From assembly GCA_045579045.1 (NCBI GenBank), contig JAZNLL010000114.1, positions 1-5,309 of the forward strand: 5,309 nucleotides of DNA, read 5' to 3'. The stretch is from Avoscillospira sp045579045. Lineage in GTDB: Bacteria; Bacillota; Clostridia; Oscillospirales; Oscillospiraceae. Each line of letters opens with the position of its first letter. The stretch's first letter is position 1. The notes under the pieces were generated by a model, which saw only the letters and a program-made list of their open reading frames with translations, did not search any database and had not been told where the DNA came from. The position numbers and the translations under genes were made by a program. This document shows positions 1 to 4,823 of the stretch, one piece after another.

Positions 1-374
1 TTCATAATTACGCCCATGGTATACTTGTCAAAAAGAATTTCGAAATACAGACTTCTTTCTACAGTCTCTTTTTCAATTTGATAGAGTTCGAAAACAGGAA
101 TGCAAAGATAATCTGCGTAAATCGTTTTATTGTTCAATCGAAAACAGATTGTGCGATTTTCAGGCGAAAAGGAGTCACACATATTCTTTTTCTTTAACTC
201 TGTTTCTACACACTGTTTTAACTTTTCCAGAAGAGGTTTTATTCCTGCAGGTTTTTTGTAAACCTTGGAAACGATTTCTGCGTTGGGCTGCACGCTCATT
301 TTTTCTGTCAATTCTTCACAGCGCTTCTTTGCTTCTTTGTAATAAGATTCACAGAACGTTTTAATGCTCTCCAT
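1..374 (-). CDS. Hypothetical protein, 5' part only (runs off the left edge)
   Basis: The minus strand is open from an ATG at 374-372 to the window edge, giving 124 complete codons with no stop. The start is fixed by a near-perfect ribosome binding site, AGGAGGTG at 388-381, six bases before the ATG. The protein begins MESIKTFCESYYKEAKK. Its first 65 residues are rich in Lys and Glu and probably helical (KPLLEKLKQCVETELKKK at about 46-63). A more mixed, probably beta-containing stretch follows (TICFRLNNKTIYADYLCIPVF at about 75-95). It has six cysteines (8, 19, 55, 66, 77, 91) that are not in CXXC pairs, so a zinc site is not evident. There is no signal peptide or membrane segment in the visible part. 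Codon use is AT-rich, unlike the genes right of the IS. I do not recognise the family. A cytosolic accessory or phage/island gene is possible, but that is only inference. Confidence 0.72.
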   Translation of the reverse strand, partial: MESIKTFCESYYKEAKKRCEELTEKMSVQPNAEIVSKVYKKPAGIKPLLEKLKQCVETELKKKNMCDSFSPENRTICFRLNNKTIYADYLCIPVFELYQIEKETVERSLYFEILFDKYTMGVIM

Positions 375-394
375 TTTATACACCTCCTGCTTCC

Positions 395-423
395 ATCATG
401 GCCGCTGTGAACAGAAAAGTCAA
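395..423 (-). promoter_or_regulatory. Possible sigma-70-type promoter for the left-edge gene
   Basis: On the minus strand TTGACT (423-418) and CATGAT (400-395) are separated by exactly 17 bases. The -35 box matches consensus in five of six positions and the -10 box in four of six. A transcript from here would start only a few bases before the AGGAGGTG ribosome binding site at 388-381, giving a very short leader. The same bases can also be read as the last codons of a small upstream frame ending in TAA at 378-376, so the promoter is tentative. Confidence 0.3.
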
Positions 424-443
424 TAAAAAAAGCCTCTTCAATC

Positions 444-467
444 TGATATGTACCCAGAAAACTGGAC
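444..467 (+). repeat. Terminal inverted repeat, orfB-side end (IRR)
   Basis: TGATATGTACCC (444-455), then five unmatched bases, then ACTGGAC (461-467) pair with the opposite end of the IS, matching at 19 of 24 positions. The two conserved blocks are what one expects for transposase contact (inner block) and cleavage (outer block). A small CCAG-AAAA-CTGG hairpin (454-465) lies inside. Unlike the other end, this one lacks an extended palindrome. Confidence 0.85.
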
Positions 468-477
468 ACATTGAATA

Positions 478-1278
478 TTAGATCCTACACATGGATGCCT
501 CTCTGTATTTTACAGGAGGCATCCATTTTGTTTTTGCCTGAATTCTCTCATTGTTATAATAATAGATGTATCGATCAACTGCATCCGCAAATTCTTCGAA
601 AGATGTAAACTCTTTTTCATGCCCATATAACATTTCATTTTTCAGACGCCCAAAAAATGTTTCTATGATGCAATTATCATAACAATTACCCTTCCGAGAC
701 ATGGATTGGATCACTTCATGTTCTTTAAGTTCATTTCTAAAGTAAGCATGTTGATATTGCCAGCCTTGATCTGAATGCAGGATCAATCCCTTTACAGAAG
801 GGAATTTTTCAAAAGCACTCGTGAGCATTCTCTGTATTTGTTCCAGATTAGGACTTTGAGACAGATCATATGCTATGACTTCATTATTGTTCATATCAAG
901 AATAGGGGAAATATAACATTTTCCCCAAGAAAAGCTAAACTGAGATACATCTGTGGTCCATTTTTGAAGTGGCGCAGTTGTGGCAAAATCCCGATTAATT
1001 ATGTTGGGAGCGATTTTACCGATTTCGCCTTGATAAGAGTGGTATTTCTCCTTTAGACGTTTACCCAGAAGTCCCATGCAATGCATCAAACGTTGAACAC
1101 GTTTATGATTAACCTTGTATCCTTGATTCATTAACTCACGATGGATTCTACGAACACCATATCTTCCTTTGTGATGTTCAAAAATCTCTCGGATTTTTTC
1201 TGCCAGCTCTCCATTTCGCACTGCAACCATATCTACCTTGCTTATTTCGAAGTAATAGGTTGATTTTGCCATGCCCAT
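478..1278 (-). CDS. IS3-family transposase OrfB, DDE integrase core
   Basis: This is the catalytic half of the transposase, which cuts and joins the IS ends. From the ATG at 1278 it is 266 residues. An HTH_21-type region (about 27-70, RYGVRRIHRELMNQGYKV) precedes the rve integrase core. The catalytic residues are D110 (WTTDVSQF), D170 (LHSDQGWQY) and E206 (NCIIETFFGRLKNE), with 35 residues between the second Asp and the Glu. The tail YYNNERIQAK...PPVKYRE is typical of the family. The frame stays open upstream of this ATG and encodes family-like sequence (KAAIIQELRKEGHQLKHLLKAMG) that overlaps the end of orfA in the -1 frame. There is no clear ribosome binding site before 1278. The real product is therefore most likely an OrfAB fusion of about 460 residues made by -1 frameshifting, not a free OrfB. 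The stop is TAA at 480-478, inside the IS. Confidence 0.93.
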   Translation of the reverse strand: MGMAKSTYYFEISKVDMVAVRNGELAEKIREIFEHHKGRYGVRRIHRELMNQGYKVNHKRVQRLMHCMGLLGKRLKEKYHSYQGEIGKIAPNIINRDFATTAPLQKWTTDVSQFSFSWGKCYISPILDMNNNEVIAYDLSQSPNLEQIQRMLTSAFEKFPSVKGLILHSDQGWQYQHAYFRNELKEHEVIQSMSRKGNCYDNCIIETFFGRLKNEMLYGHEKEFTSFEEFADAVDRYIYYYNNERIQAKTKWMPPVKYREASMCRI

Positions 1279-1295
1279 TGCTTTTAACAGATGCT

Positions 1296-1859
1296 TTAAT
1301 TGGTGTCCTTCTTTGCGGAGTTCTTGGATAATCGCTGCTTTTTCGCCTTGAGTTGCGCAGCTTGTTTTTCTTCTCTCAAGGCGATTTCTTTTTTTATGAC
1401 TTCGTTCTCCGCCTTTATATATGCAACTTCTGCCCGAAGTCGAATCAACTCTTCTCGTTCGCTTTCTGTAAGTGGTGTAGGGTTACTTTGCTTTTTCATA
1501 TCCTGCTCCTTGCCTGGCCGACCTTTTTTCTTATCTACCAGTCCATTATACCCTACTTGTTTATATTTTTGAACCCACCGATATAGTTGTCCACCGGTAA
1601 TGCCAGCGGATACTGCTACTTCCAGCTTTGATTTTCCCGCCAGAACTTGAGAAACCAAATCGAACTTCTCCTCTGGTGTCCATACTTTATTAGCGTTTTT
1701 ATGCTTCAATGCTTCAGGTCCTAGTGAATCCTCTATTCGGACCCATCTTCGGATTGTTAATCGAAAGTTTCTTTCCTGAATTCCTTCTGGTGTTTCCGCC
1801 CACTCTCCCTGCCGGTATAAATCTACACACTTTTTCTTGTACTCATACGAGTAACGCAT
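1296..1859 (-). CDS. IS3-family transposase OrfA, helix-turn-helix and leucine-zipper protein
   Basis: OrfA supplies end recognition and dimerisation for IS3-family transposition and, when made alone, often acts as a regulator. From the ATG at 1859 it is 187 residues. It has two helix-turn-helix-like segments: an N-terminal one (about 1-45, SYEYKKKCVDLYRQG...RLTIRRWVR) and a second (about 63-97, EEKFDLVSQVLAGKSKLEVAVSAG..LYRWVQKYK). A basic linker follows (DKKKGRPGK), then a coiled coil (about 130-165, ESEREELIRLRAEVAYIKAENEVIKKEIALREE). An in-frame ATG at 1901 lies inside the terminal repeat and has no room for a ribosome binding site inside the element. The 1859 start has AAAGGGGG seven bases upstream and is preferred. 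That binding site sits in one arm of the palindrome at 1865-1898, so translation is probably restrained when transcripts read in from outside. The stop lies upstream of the OrfB ATG. Confidence 0.92.
   Translation of the reverse strand: MRYSYEYKKKCVDLYRQGEWAETPEGIQERNFRLTIRRWVRIEDSLGPEALKHKNANKVWTPEEKFDLVSQVLAGKSKLEVAVSAGITGGQLYRWVQKYKQVGYNGLVDKKKGRPGKEQDMKKQSNPTPLTESEREELIRLRAEVAYIKAENEVIKKEIALREEKQAAQLKAKKQRLSKNSAKKDTN
1338..1344 (-). other. Probable -1 ribosomal frameshift site joining orfA to orfB
   Basis: On the minus strand the orfA frame reads GCG AAA AAG CAG. A slip of one base back at G-AAA-AAG (1344-1338) moves ribosomes into the orfB frame, giving ...LKAKK-AAIIQELRKEG..., which continues smoothly into the known OrfB N-terminus. 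IS3-family elements normally use A-AAA-AAG here. The first base is G in this copy, so the second tRNA can slip well but the first pairs imperfectly. A perfect A-AAA-AAA heptamer in the right phase lies about 50 bases upstream (1395-1389) and is an alternative site. I see no strong downstream stimulatory hairpin. Confidence 0.6.
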
Positions 1860-1864
1860 GAAAA

Positions 1865-1898
1865 TACCCCCTTTACTGGAGGTCCAGTAAAGGGGGTA
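1865..1898. promoter_or_regulatory. Perfect 16-bp palindrome covering the orfA ribosome binding site and the IS end
   Basis: TACCCCCTTTACTGGA and its exact reverse complement are separated by two bases, giving a 34-nt near-continuous palindrome. Read on the minus strand, the first arm is part of the terminal repeat and the second contains AAAGGGGG, the ribosome binding site of orfA. In an RNA that starts outside the element the structure would be very stable (a few bases of loop, more than a dozen pairs) and would hide the binding site. An RNA starting within the first arm would escape it. The structure itself is seen directly. The regulatory role is inferred by analogy with read-through protection in other insertion sequences. 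Confidence 0.75.
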
Positions 1899-1905
1899 CA
1901 TATCA
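1882..1905 (-). repeat. Terminal inverted repeat, orfA-side end (IRL)
   Basis: Read on the minus strand this end is TGATATGTACCC, five bases CCTTT, then ACTGGAC. It matches the orfB-side end in the outer 12 and inner 7 bases. Because of the palindrome at 1865-1898, an inverted copy of most of this repeat lies immediately inside it, so the end carries two head-to-head versions of the transposase recognition sequence. Confidence 0.85.
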
Positions 1906-1929
1906 CTGATGCAGGCGTCTTTGATACCC

Positions 1930-2661
1930 TTATGAACGGAAGGGACTGGTCTCGATGACCCGATGCAGGCGGGGACGGTTGTGGATGCTGTGGTTATAGG
2001 CGTTGTCCAGCCAATACTCCACCAGCTCCTGATAGATCTCGGTGAGCAATTCGCCCAGATAGTGCTTTTCGTGGAGATCCAGACTGTACAGGTCGGTGCG
2101 GCAGTCCAGTTCCTCCCACATCAGATGGATCTTCATCACCATCTCGGTAAACTCACTGGACTGGGTCAACGCAGGGTTTTCCAGAATATTGCGGTAGTAG
2201 TCCTTGCGTTCGTCCAGATGGTAATGCAGACCGAAGAAATCCACTTTTTCCACATCCAGCTGGAAAGAATAGTCCTTCAGCTGGATTTTTGCATTCTGAT
2301 AATCTGCAGACTTCCAGTCCATGGTTACGTCCATGATTTCTGCCAGCTTGGGAGAATGGGGATCAAAGCTGGACAGATACCGCAGCATATTGCCGCCCGA
2401 TTCGTTGAAAAACAGCGTTTCGATGATAGATAGCTTGCTCTGGTTTTCCTCTTCATGTGCCTTTTCGATGATACGGTCAAAGAACAGAGAAACCAGGATG
2501 ACCTCCAGCGGCATACCCGCCAGATCATGCAGGAAGAAGATGCCGATGTGGTGCAGGTCGCGGAAGATCAGGTAGTGCAGCACATATAGCGCGGCAGAGG
2601 TGCAGAGCAGCAGGATGACGATCTGCTTCAGCGTCAGTTTGTGGACAAAGGGATTCTTCAT
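1930..2661 (-). CDS. Conserved hypothetical protein with two N-terminal membrane segments
   Basis: The protein has 243 residues. The start at 2661 is supported by AAGGAG seven bases upstream. Two hydrophobic helices are clear: about 12-33 (QIVILLLCTSAALYVLHYLIF) and about 38-62 (HIGIFFLHDLAGMPLEVILVSLFF). A hydrophilic cytosolic-type tail of about 180 residues follows, starting with a charged helix (DRIIEKAHEEENQSKLSIIETLFF). The pattern LHYLIFRDLHHIGIF..HDLAG.PLEVILVSL..DRIIE resembles a family of uncharacterised clostridial two-helix membrane proteins that I remember only as hypothetical; I know of no assigned function. The tail is rich in Tyr, His and Glu but shows no catalytic motif I can name. 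It lies 22 bp after the peptidase-like gene on the same strand and shares its base composition, so the two are probably co-transcribed. Its stop is only about 24 bp from the IS. The frame appears complete, but the original downstream context has been interrupted. Confidence 0.85.
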   Translation of the reverse strand: MKNPFVHKLTLKQIVILLLCTSAALYVLHYLIFRDLHHIGIFFLHDLAGMPLEVILVSLFFDRIIEKAHEEENQSKLSIIETLFFNESGGNMLRYLSSFDPHSPKLAEIMDVTMDWKSADYQNAKIQLKDYSFQLDVEKVDFFGLHYHLDERKDYYRNILENPALTQSSEFTEMVMKIHLMWEELDCRTDLYSLDLHEKHYLGELLTEIYQELVEYWLDNAYNHSIHNRPRLHRVIETSPFRS

Positions 2662-2683
2662 GGGAGGGCTCCTTTCTTGCGTA

Positions 2684-4069
2684 TTACAGGTCAGCCAGCG
2701 TCAGATCGGCAGTATAGGTCACACCACGGTCGGTGATGATATACACATGGATAGCGGCATCGCTGATGGGATTGGCCGTGAGCATAGCCTTGGCAGGCAG
2801 AGTGATGTTGCCGTTGACAGTAGTCTTGGCGTAGTAGAAGGGGCGGTTGGCGGTGGTGGCATAGTTGAAGGCATCGTCCATGGTATAGGCAATGATGCCG
2901 GTGCAGCAGCGGAGACCGCCGTTGAAGTTGGGATCCAGAGGCATTTCCTCGCCGTCCACAACCAGACGGAACTCATCACCAAAGTTGGTCTTTACCAGCT
3001 TGGCAGCCTTGCGATAGGGACTGCCGGAACCGGCACCGGGCAGGCGGGGACGGACGATGTACATCAAACCGCTCCAGGCATGGATGAACTGCTCCATGGG
3101 ATAGCGGCGGCTGGTGCGGCTGTCAGGCTTGCCGTAGGAATCGTTCACCAGCAACCATTCGCGACCTTCGCTGTCCACTTCCATGCCGCGGACGGCCAGC
3201 AGGTGACCGGGGGTGTAGCCGGGAGTGTTCTCCACATAGGGGGCACGCTCGGTAGCACGCTCGTGGGTGTTGGAATAGGCGGCGTTGACGCCGATGGGAT
3301 GACCCTTCAGCAGCTCTGCACGCATCTGGTCGGCATTGGCAAAGGACAGCCAGGTCTCAAAGCCGAAGCTGCCGGCCATAGCCATGGTAAAGGCCCAGTT
3401 GCCGTGACCTTCGTACACATGATCCCAGCAGGCCATGGCAGACTCTTCGGGCAGCAGATCAGCGCCCATGGAGTTCATCTGCACGGTGGCGGTGGTGGGG
3501 GAGCACATACCAAAACCGATGTTGGGGTCACGGATGTTCTGGCAGTAGCCGGGAGCGGGATTGTCAATATTGACCTTGGGTTCCTGATTCACCAGACGGT
3601 CAGCCTTGGACAGACGGGTGGTAACACCCAGCAGACGCAGTGCGGGGGCGGGAGCGCCTTCTTCTCGGTGCAGCACGCACTTCAACTGAATGGCTTTACC
3701 TACGTGCTCCTTGTTCATGGTCAGCGTGTCGGTCTCCACAGAGGCCACGCCGCCGTCGGTCTCCTTGAGGCTGGCACGCTTGACAAAGGGACCCCAAACG
3801 CCCCAGCTCAGCCAGTCAGACCACTGGCCCTCCTGATCCTGTGCGCGGGCAAAAACTTCGGAGTAGGTACCGGCAGGAACATCGGTGTTCCAGCTGCACA
3901 CTGCCGTGGAAAAGTCGTCCAGCGCGATGACGGGAGAAACAAATTCGCCCTCCATGCAGCCATCAACCAGAACCAGAGCGCCGCGACCGATGGAAGCATC
4001 AGCCTGCAGATTGGCAGCAGTACCTGCGGCAAAGTCGTTGCCGCAGGAGAAAAGTACGGTGTTGTTCAT
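2684..4069 (-). CDS. C39-like (papain-fold) cysteine peptidase family protein
   Basis: From the ATG at 4069 it is 461 residues. That start has GGAG nine bases upstream and lies downstream of a good promoter. A TTG at 4120 would extend the frame by 17 residues but falls at the -10 region, so I reject it. The N-terminal half looks like a beta-rich domain ending in a Trp-rich stretch (about 83-95, QWSDWLSWGVWGPF), as in other large C39-family peptidases. The catalytic half shows a Gln (Q177, GYCQN), the likely nucleophile C189 (GFGMCSPTTATVQM), H289 (TPGHLLAVRGM) and N309/D310 (WLLVNDSYGK). This is the Gln-Cys-His-Asn/Asp order of Peptidase_C39_2-type domains. A further beta-rich region of about 110 residues follows (from about 350). 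There is no signal peptide or membrane helix, so the protein is either cytosolic or leaves by an unusual route. Proteolysis is inferred from the motifs; the substrate is unknown, and a bond-forming or ligand-binding variant cannot be excluded. Confidence 0.8.
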   Translation of the reverse strand: MNNTVLFSCGNDFAAGTAANLQADASIGRGALVLVDGCMEGEFVSPVIALDDFSTAVCSWNTDVPAGTYSEVFARAQDQEGQWSDWLSWGVWGPFVKRASLKETDGGVASVETDTLTMNKEHVGKAIQLKCVLHREEGAPAPALRLLGVTTRLSKADRLVNQEPKVNIDNPAPGYCQNIRDPNIGFGMCSPTTATVQMNSMGADLLPEESAMACWDHVYEGHGNWAFTMAMAGSFGFETWLSFANADQMRAELLKGHPIGVNAAYSNTHERATERAPYVENTPGYTPGHLLAVRGMEVDSEGREWLLVNDSYGKPDSRTSRRYPMEQFIHAWSGLMYIVRPRLPGAGSGSPYRKAAKLVKTNFGDEFRLVVDGEEMPLDPNFNGGLRCCTGIIAYTMDDAFNYATTANRPFYYAKTTVNGNITLPAKAMLTANPISDAAIHVYIITDRGVTYTADLTLADL

Positions 4070-4108
4070 AGTATCGATCTCCGTTTGTGATGAAATTTTG
4101 ACAGATTC

Positions 4109-4137
4109 ATTATATAACAAACCGCTTTCTCTGAAAA
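4109..4137 (-). promoter_or_regulatory. Promoter of the peptidase/membrane-protein operon
   Basis: On the minus strand TTTTCA (4137-4132) and a perfect TATAAT (4114-4109) are separated by 17 bases. The predicted start lies about 30-35 bases before the ATG at 4069, leaving room for the GGAG binding site. I see no second good promoter in the 22-bp gap before the membrane-protein gene, which supports a single two-gene transcript. Confidence 0.7.
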
Positions 4138-4190
4138 GGGGTTCTTTTTAAAAATCAATACAATGTGCAGGAATTTAACGAAGTTTACCG

Positions 4191-4219
4191 TTGCGCAGTG
4201 GTGAAAAATAGTGTATCAT
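4191..4219 (+). promoter_or_regulatory. Likely nrdR promoter
   Basis: TTGCGC (4191-4196) and TATCAT (4214-4219) are 17 bases apart. The -10 box matches five of six consensus positions and the -35 box only three. The start would fall about 20-25 bases before the nrdR ATG. ATAGTGT (4209-4215) overlaps the -10 box and resembles one half of an NrdR box, but the matching other half is poor. Confidence 0.5.
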
Positions 4220-4249
4220 AAAAACAGAATAAGGAAATGAGGTGCCGAT

Positions 4250-4702
4250 ATGCGTTGTCCCTATTGCGCTTATCCCGAAAGTAAAGTCATCGACTCCCGT
4301 CCTACCGACGAAAGCAACTCCATTCGCCGCCGTCGGGAATGCCTGTCCTGTGGCAAGCGGTTCACCACCTATGAAACGGTGGAGAGCGTACCGCTGGTCG
4401 TGGTAAAAAAGGATGGCTCCCGCCAGTCCTTTGATCGGCAGAAGATTCTGAACAGTATGGTGCGTGCCTGTGACAAGCGTCTGGTGTCTCTGCAAACGCT
4501 GGAAAAGGCCGTTGCCGAAATCGAGCAGCGTCTGCTCAACTCCATGGAGCGGGAGATTCCCTCTGAACGGGTGGGCGAGCTGGTGATGGATTCCCTCAAG
4601 GAGATCGATCAGGTGGCCTATGTGCGCTTTGCATCGGTTTATCGTCAGTTCCAGGATATTGACAGCTTCATGGCAGAACTGAACAAGCTGCTGGGCAAAT
4701 AA
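4250..4702 (+). CDS. nrdR: Transcriptional repressor NrdR
   Basis: NrdR senses the adenine nucleotide state and represses ribonucleotide reductase genes by binding paired NrdR boxes. The 150-residue length is typical. An N-terminal zinc ribbon uses C3/C6 (MRCPYC) and C31/C34 (ECLSCG), with the family signature VIDSRPTDESNSIRRRREC between them and RFTTYE after it. An ATP-cone domain fills about 48-138 (VVKKDGSRQSFDRQKILNSMVRAC...YVRFASVYRQF). No key residue is missing. GAGGTG five bases before the ATG serves as ribosome binding site. The gene stands alone: divergent from the peptidase operon and closed by a strong terminator, with no ribonucleotide reductase gene in view. Control of distant nrd operons is what the family does; the actual targets cannot be seen here. 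Confidence 0.98.
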   Translation: MRCPYCAYPESKVIDSRPTDESNSIRRRRECLSCGKRFTTYETVESVPLVVVKKDGSRQSFDRQKILNSMVRACDKRLVSLQTLEKAVAEIEQRLLNSMEREIPSERVGELVMDSLKEIDQVAYVRFASVYRQFQDIDSFMAELNKLLGK

Positions 4703-4716
4703 CAGGATAAAAAGTT

Positions 4717-4744
4717 GCGGCGGGGGAGACCCCGCCGCTTTTTT
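4717..4744 (+). terminator. Intrinsic terminator after nrdR
   Basis: GCGGCGGGG (4717-4725) pairs perfectly with CCCCGCCGC (4730-4738) around a GAGA loop, and six T follow. It starts 14 bases after the nrdR stop and should end the nrdR transcript efficiently. Confidence 0.95.
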
Positions 4745-4768
4745 CTGCCTTGGATGAAATAGATCCAC

Positions 4769-4801
4769 AAAACAAAACCCCGGAGCATGTGCTCCGGGGT
4801 T
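4769..4801 (-). terminator. Intrinsic terminator after the symporter gene
   Basis: On the minus strand AACCCCGGAGCA and TGCTCCGGGGTT form a 12-bp perfect inverted repeat with a two-base centre (4776-4801), followed by a T-rich run, TTTTGTTTT (4777-4769). It lies 22 bases after the symporter stop. Together with the nrdR terminator it insulates the two converging genes. Confidence 0.92.
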
Positions 4802-4823
4802 ATCGTTTGTTTGAAAAGAGAAC

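Larger units (their letters stand above)
444..1905 (-). mobile_element. IS3-family (IS150-like) insertion sequence
   Basis: The element has the full IS3 layout, read on the minus strand: terminal inverted repeat, orfA, orfB in the -1 frame, terminal inverted repeat. TGATATGTACCC is identical at both ends (444-455, and the reverse complement of 1894-1905). The ends satisfy the 5'-TG...CA-3' rule, so I set the limits at 444-1905 (1462 bp). A shorter version, TGTACCC...GGGTACA at 449-1900 (1452 bp), is also possible because many IS3 elements start that way. No target duplication fits either limit cleanly. The best direct repeat is CTGAT at 443-447 and 1906-1910, and its left copy overlaps the shared end sequence. 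Both reading frames are intact, so the element may be active. The long orfA with a separate helix-turn-helix and zipper, and the DD(35)E core in orfB, point to the IS150 subgroup. Confidence 0.93.

Noticed and set aside
149..364. A 71-residue plus-strand frame in the AT-rich left region
   Set aside because: It lies wholly opposite the left-edge gene, which has a strong ribosome binding site; this frame has none and looks random.
454..465. CCAG-AAAA-CTGG hairpin at the orfB-side end as a terminator
   Set aside because: The stem has only four pairs and no T-run follows on either strand.
1860..1901. Upstream ATG that would extend OrfA by 14 residues
   Set aside because: It lies in the terminal repeat without a binding site inside the element; AAAGGGGG precedes the ATG at 1859.
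1963..2433. A 156-residue plus-strand frame opposite the membrane-protein gene
   Set aside because: Shadow of the minus-strand gene, with no binding site or family features.
2600..4090. A 496-residue open frame on the plus strand opposite the peptidase gene
   Set aside because: It is an antisense shadow: Gly/Val/His-rich, no ribosome binding site, no recognisable domain. The minus-strand gene has a promoter, a binding site and catalytic motifs.
4070..4120. Upstream TTG start that would extend the peptidase by 17 residues
   Set aside because: The TTG lies at the -10 box and would not be in the transcript; the ATG at 4069 has a binding site.
4175..4768. A 197-residue minus-strand frame opposite nrdR
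   Set aside because: It runs through the nrdR terminator and the whole of nrdR in antisense, and nrdR is certain from its motifs.
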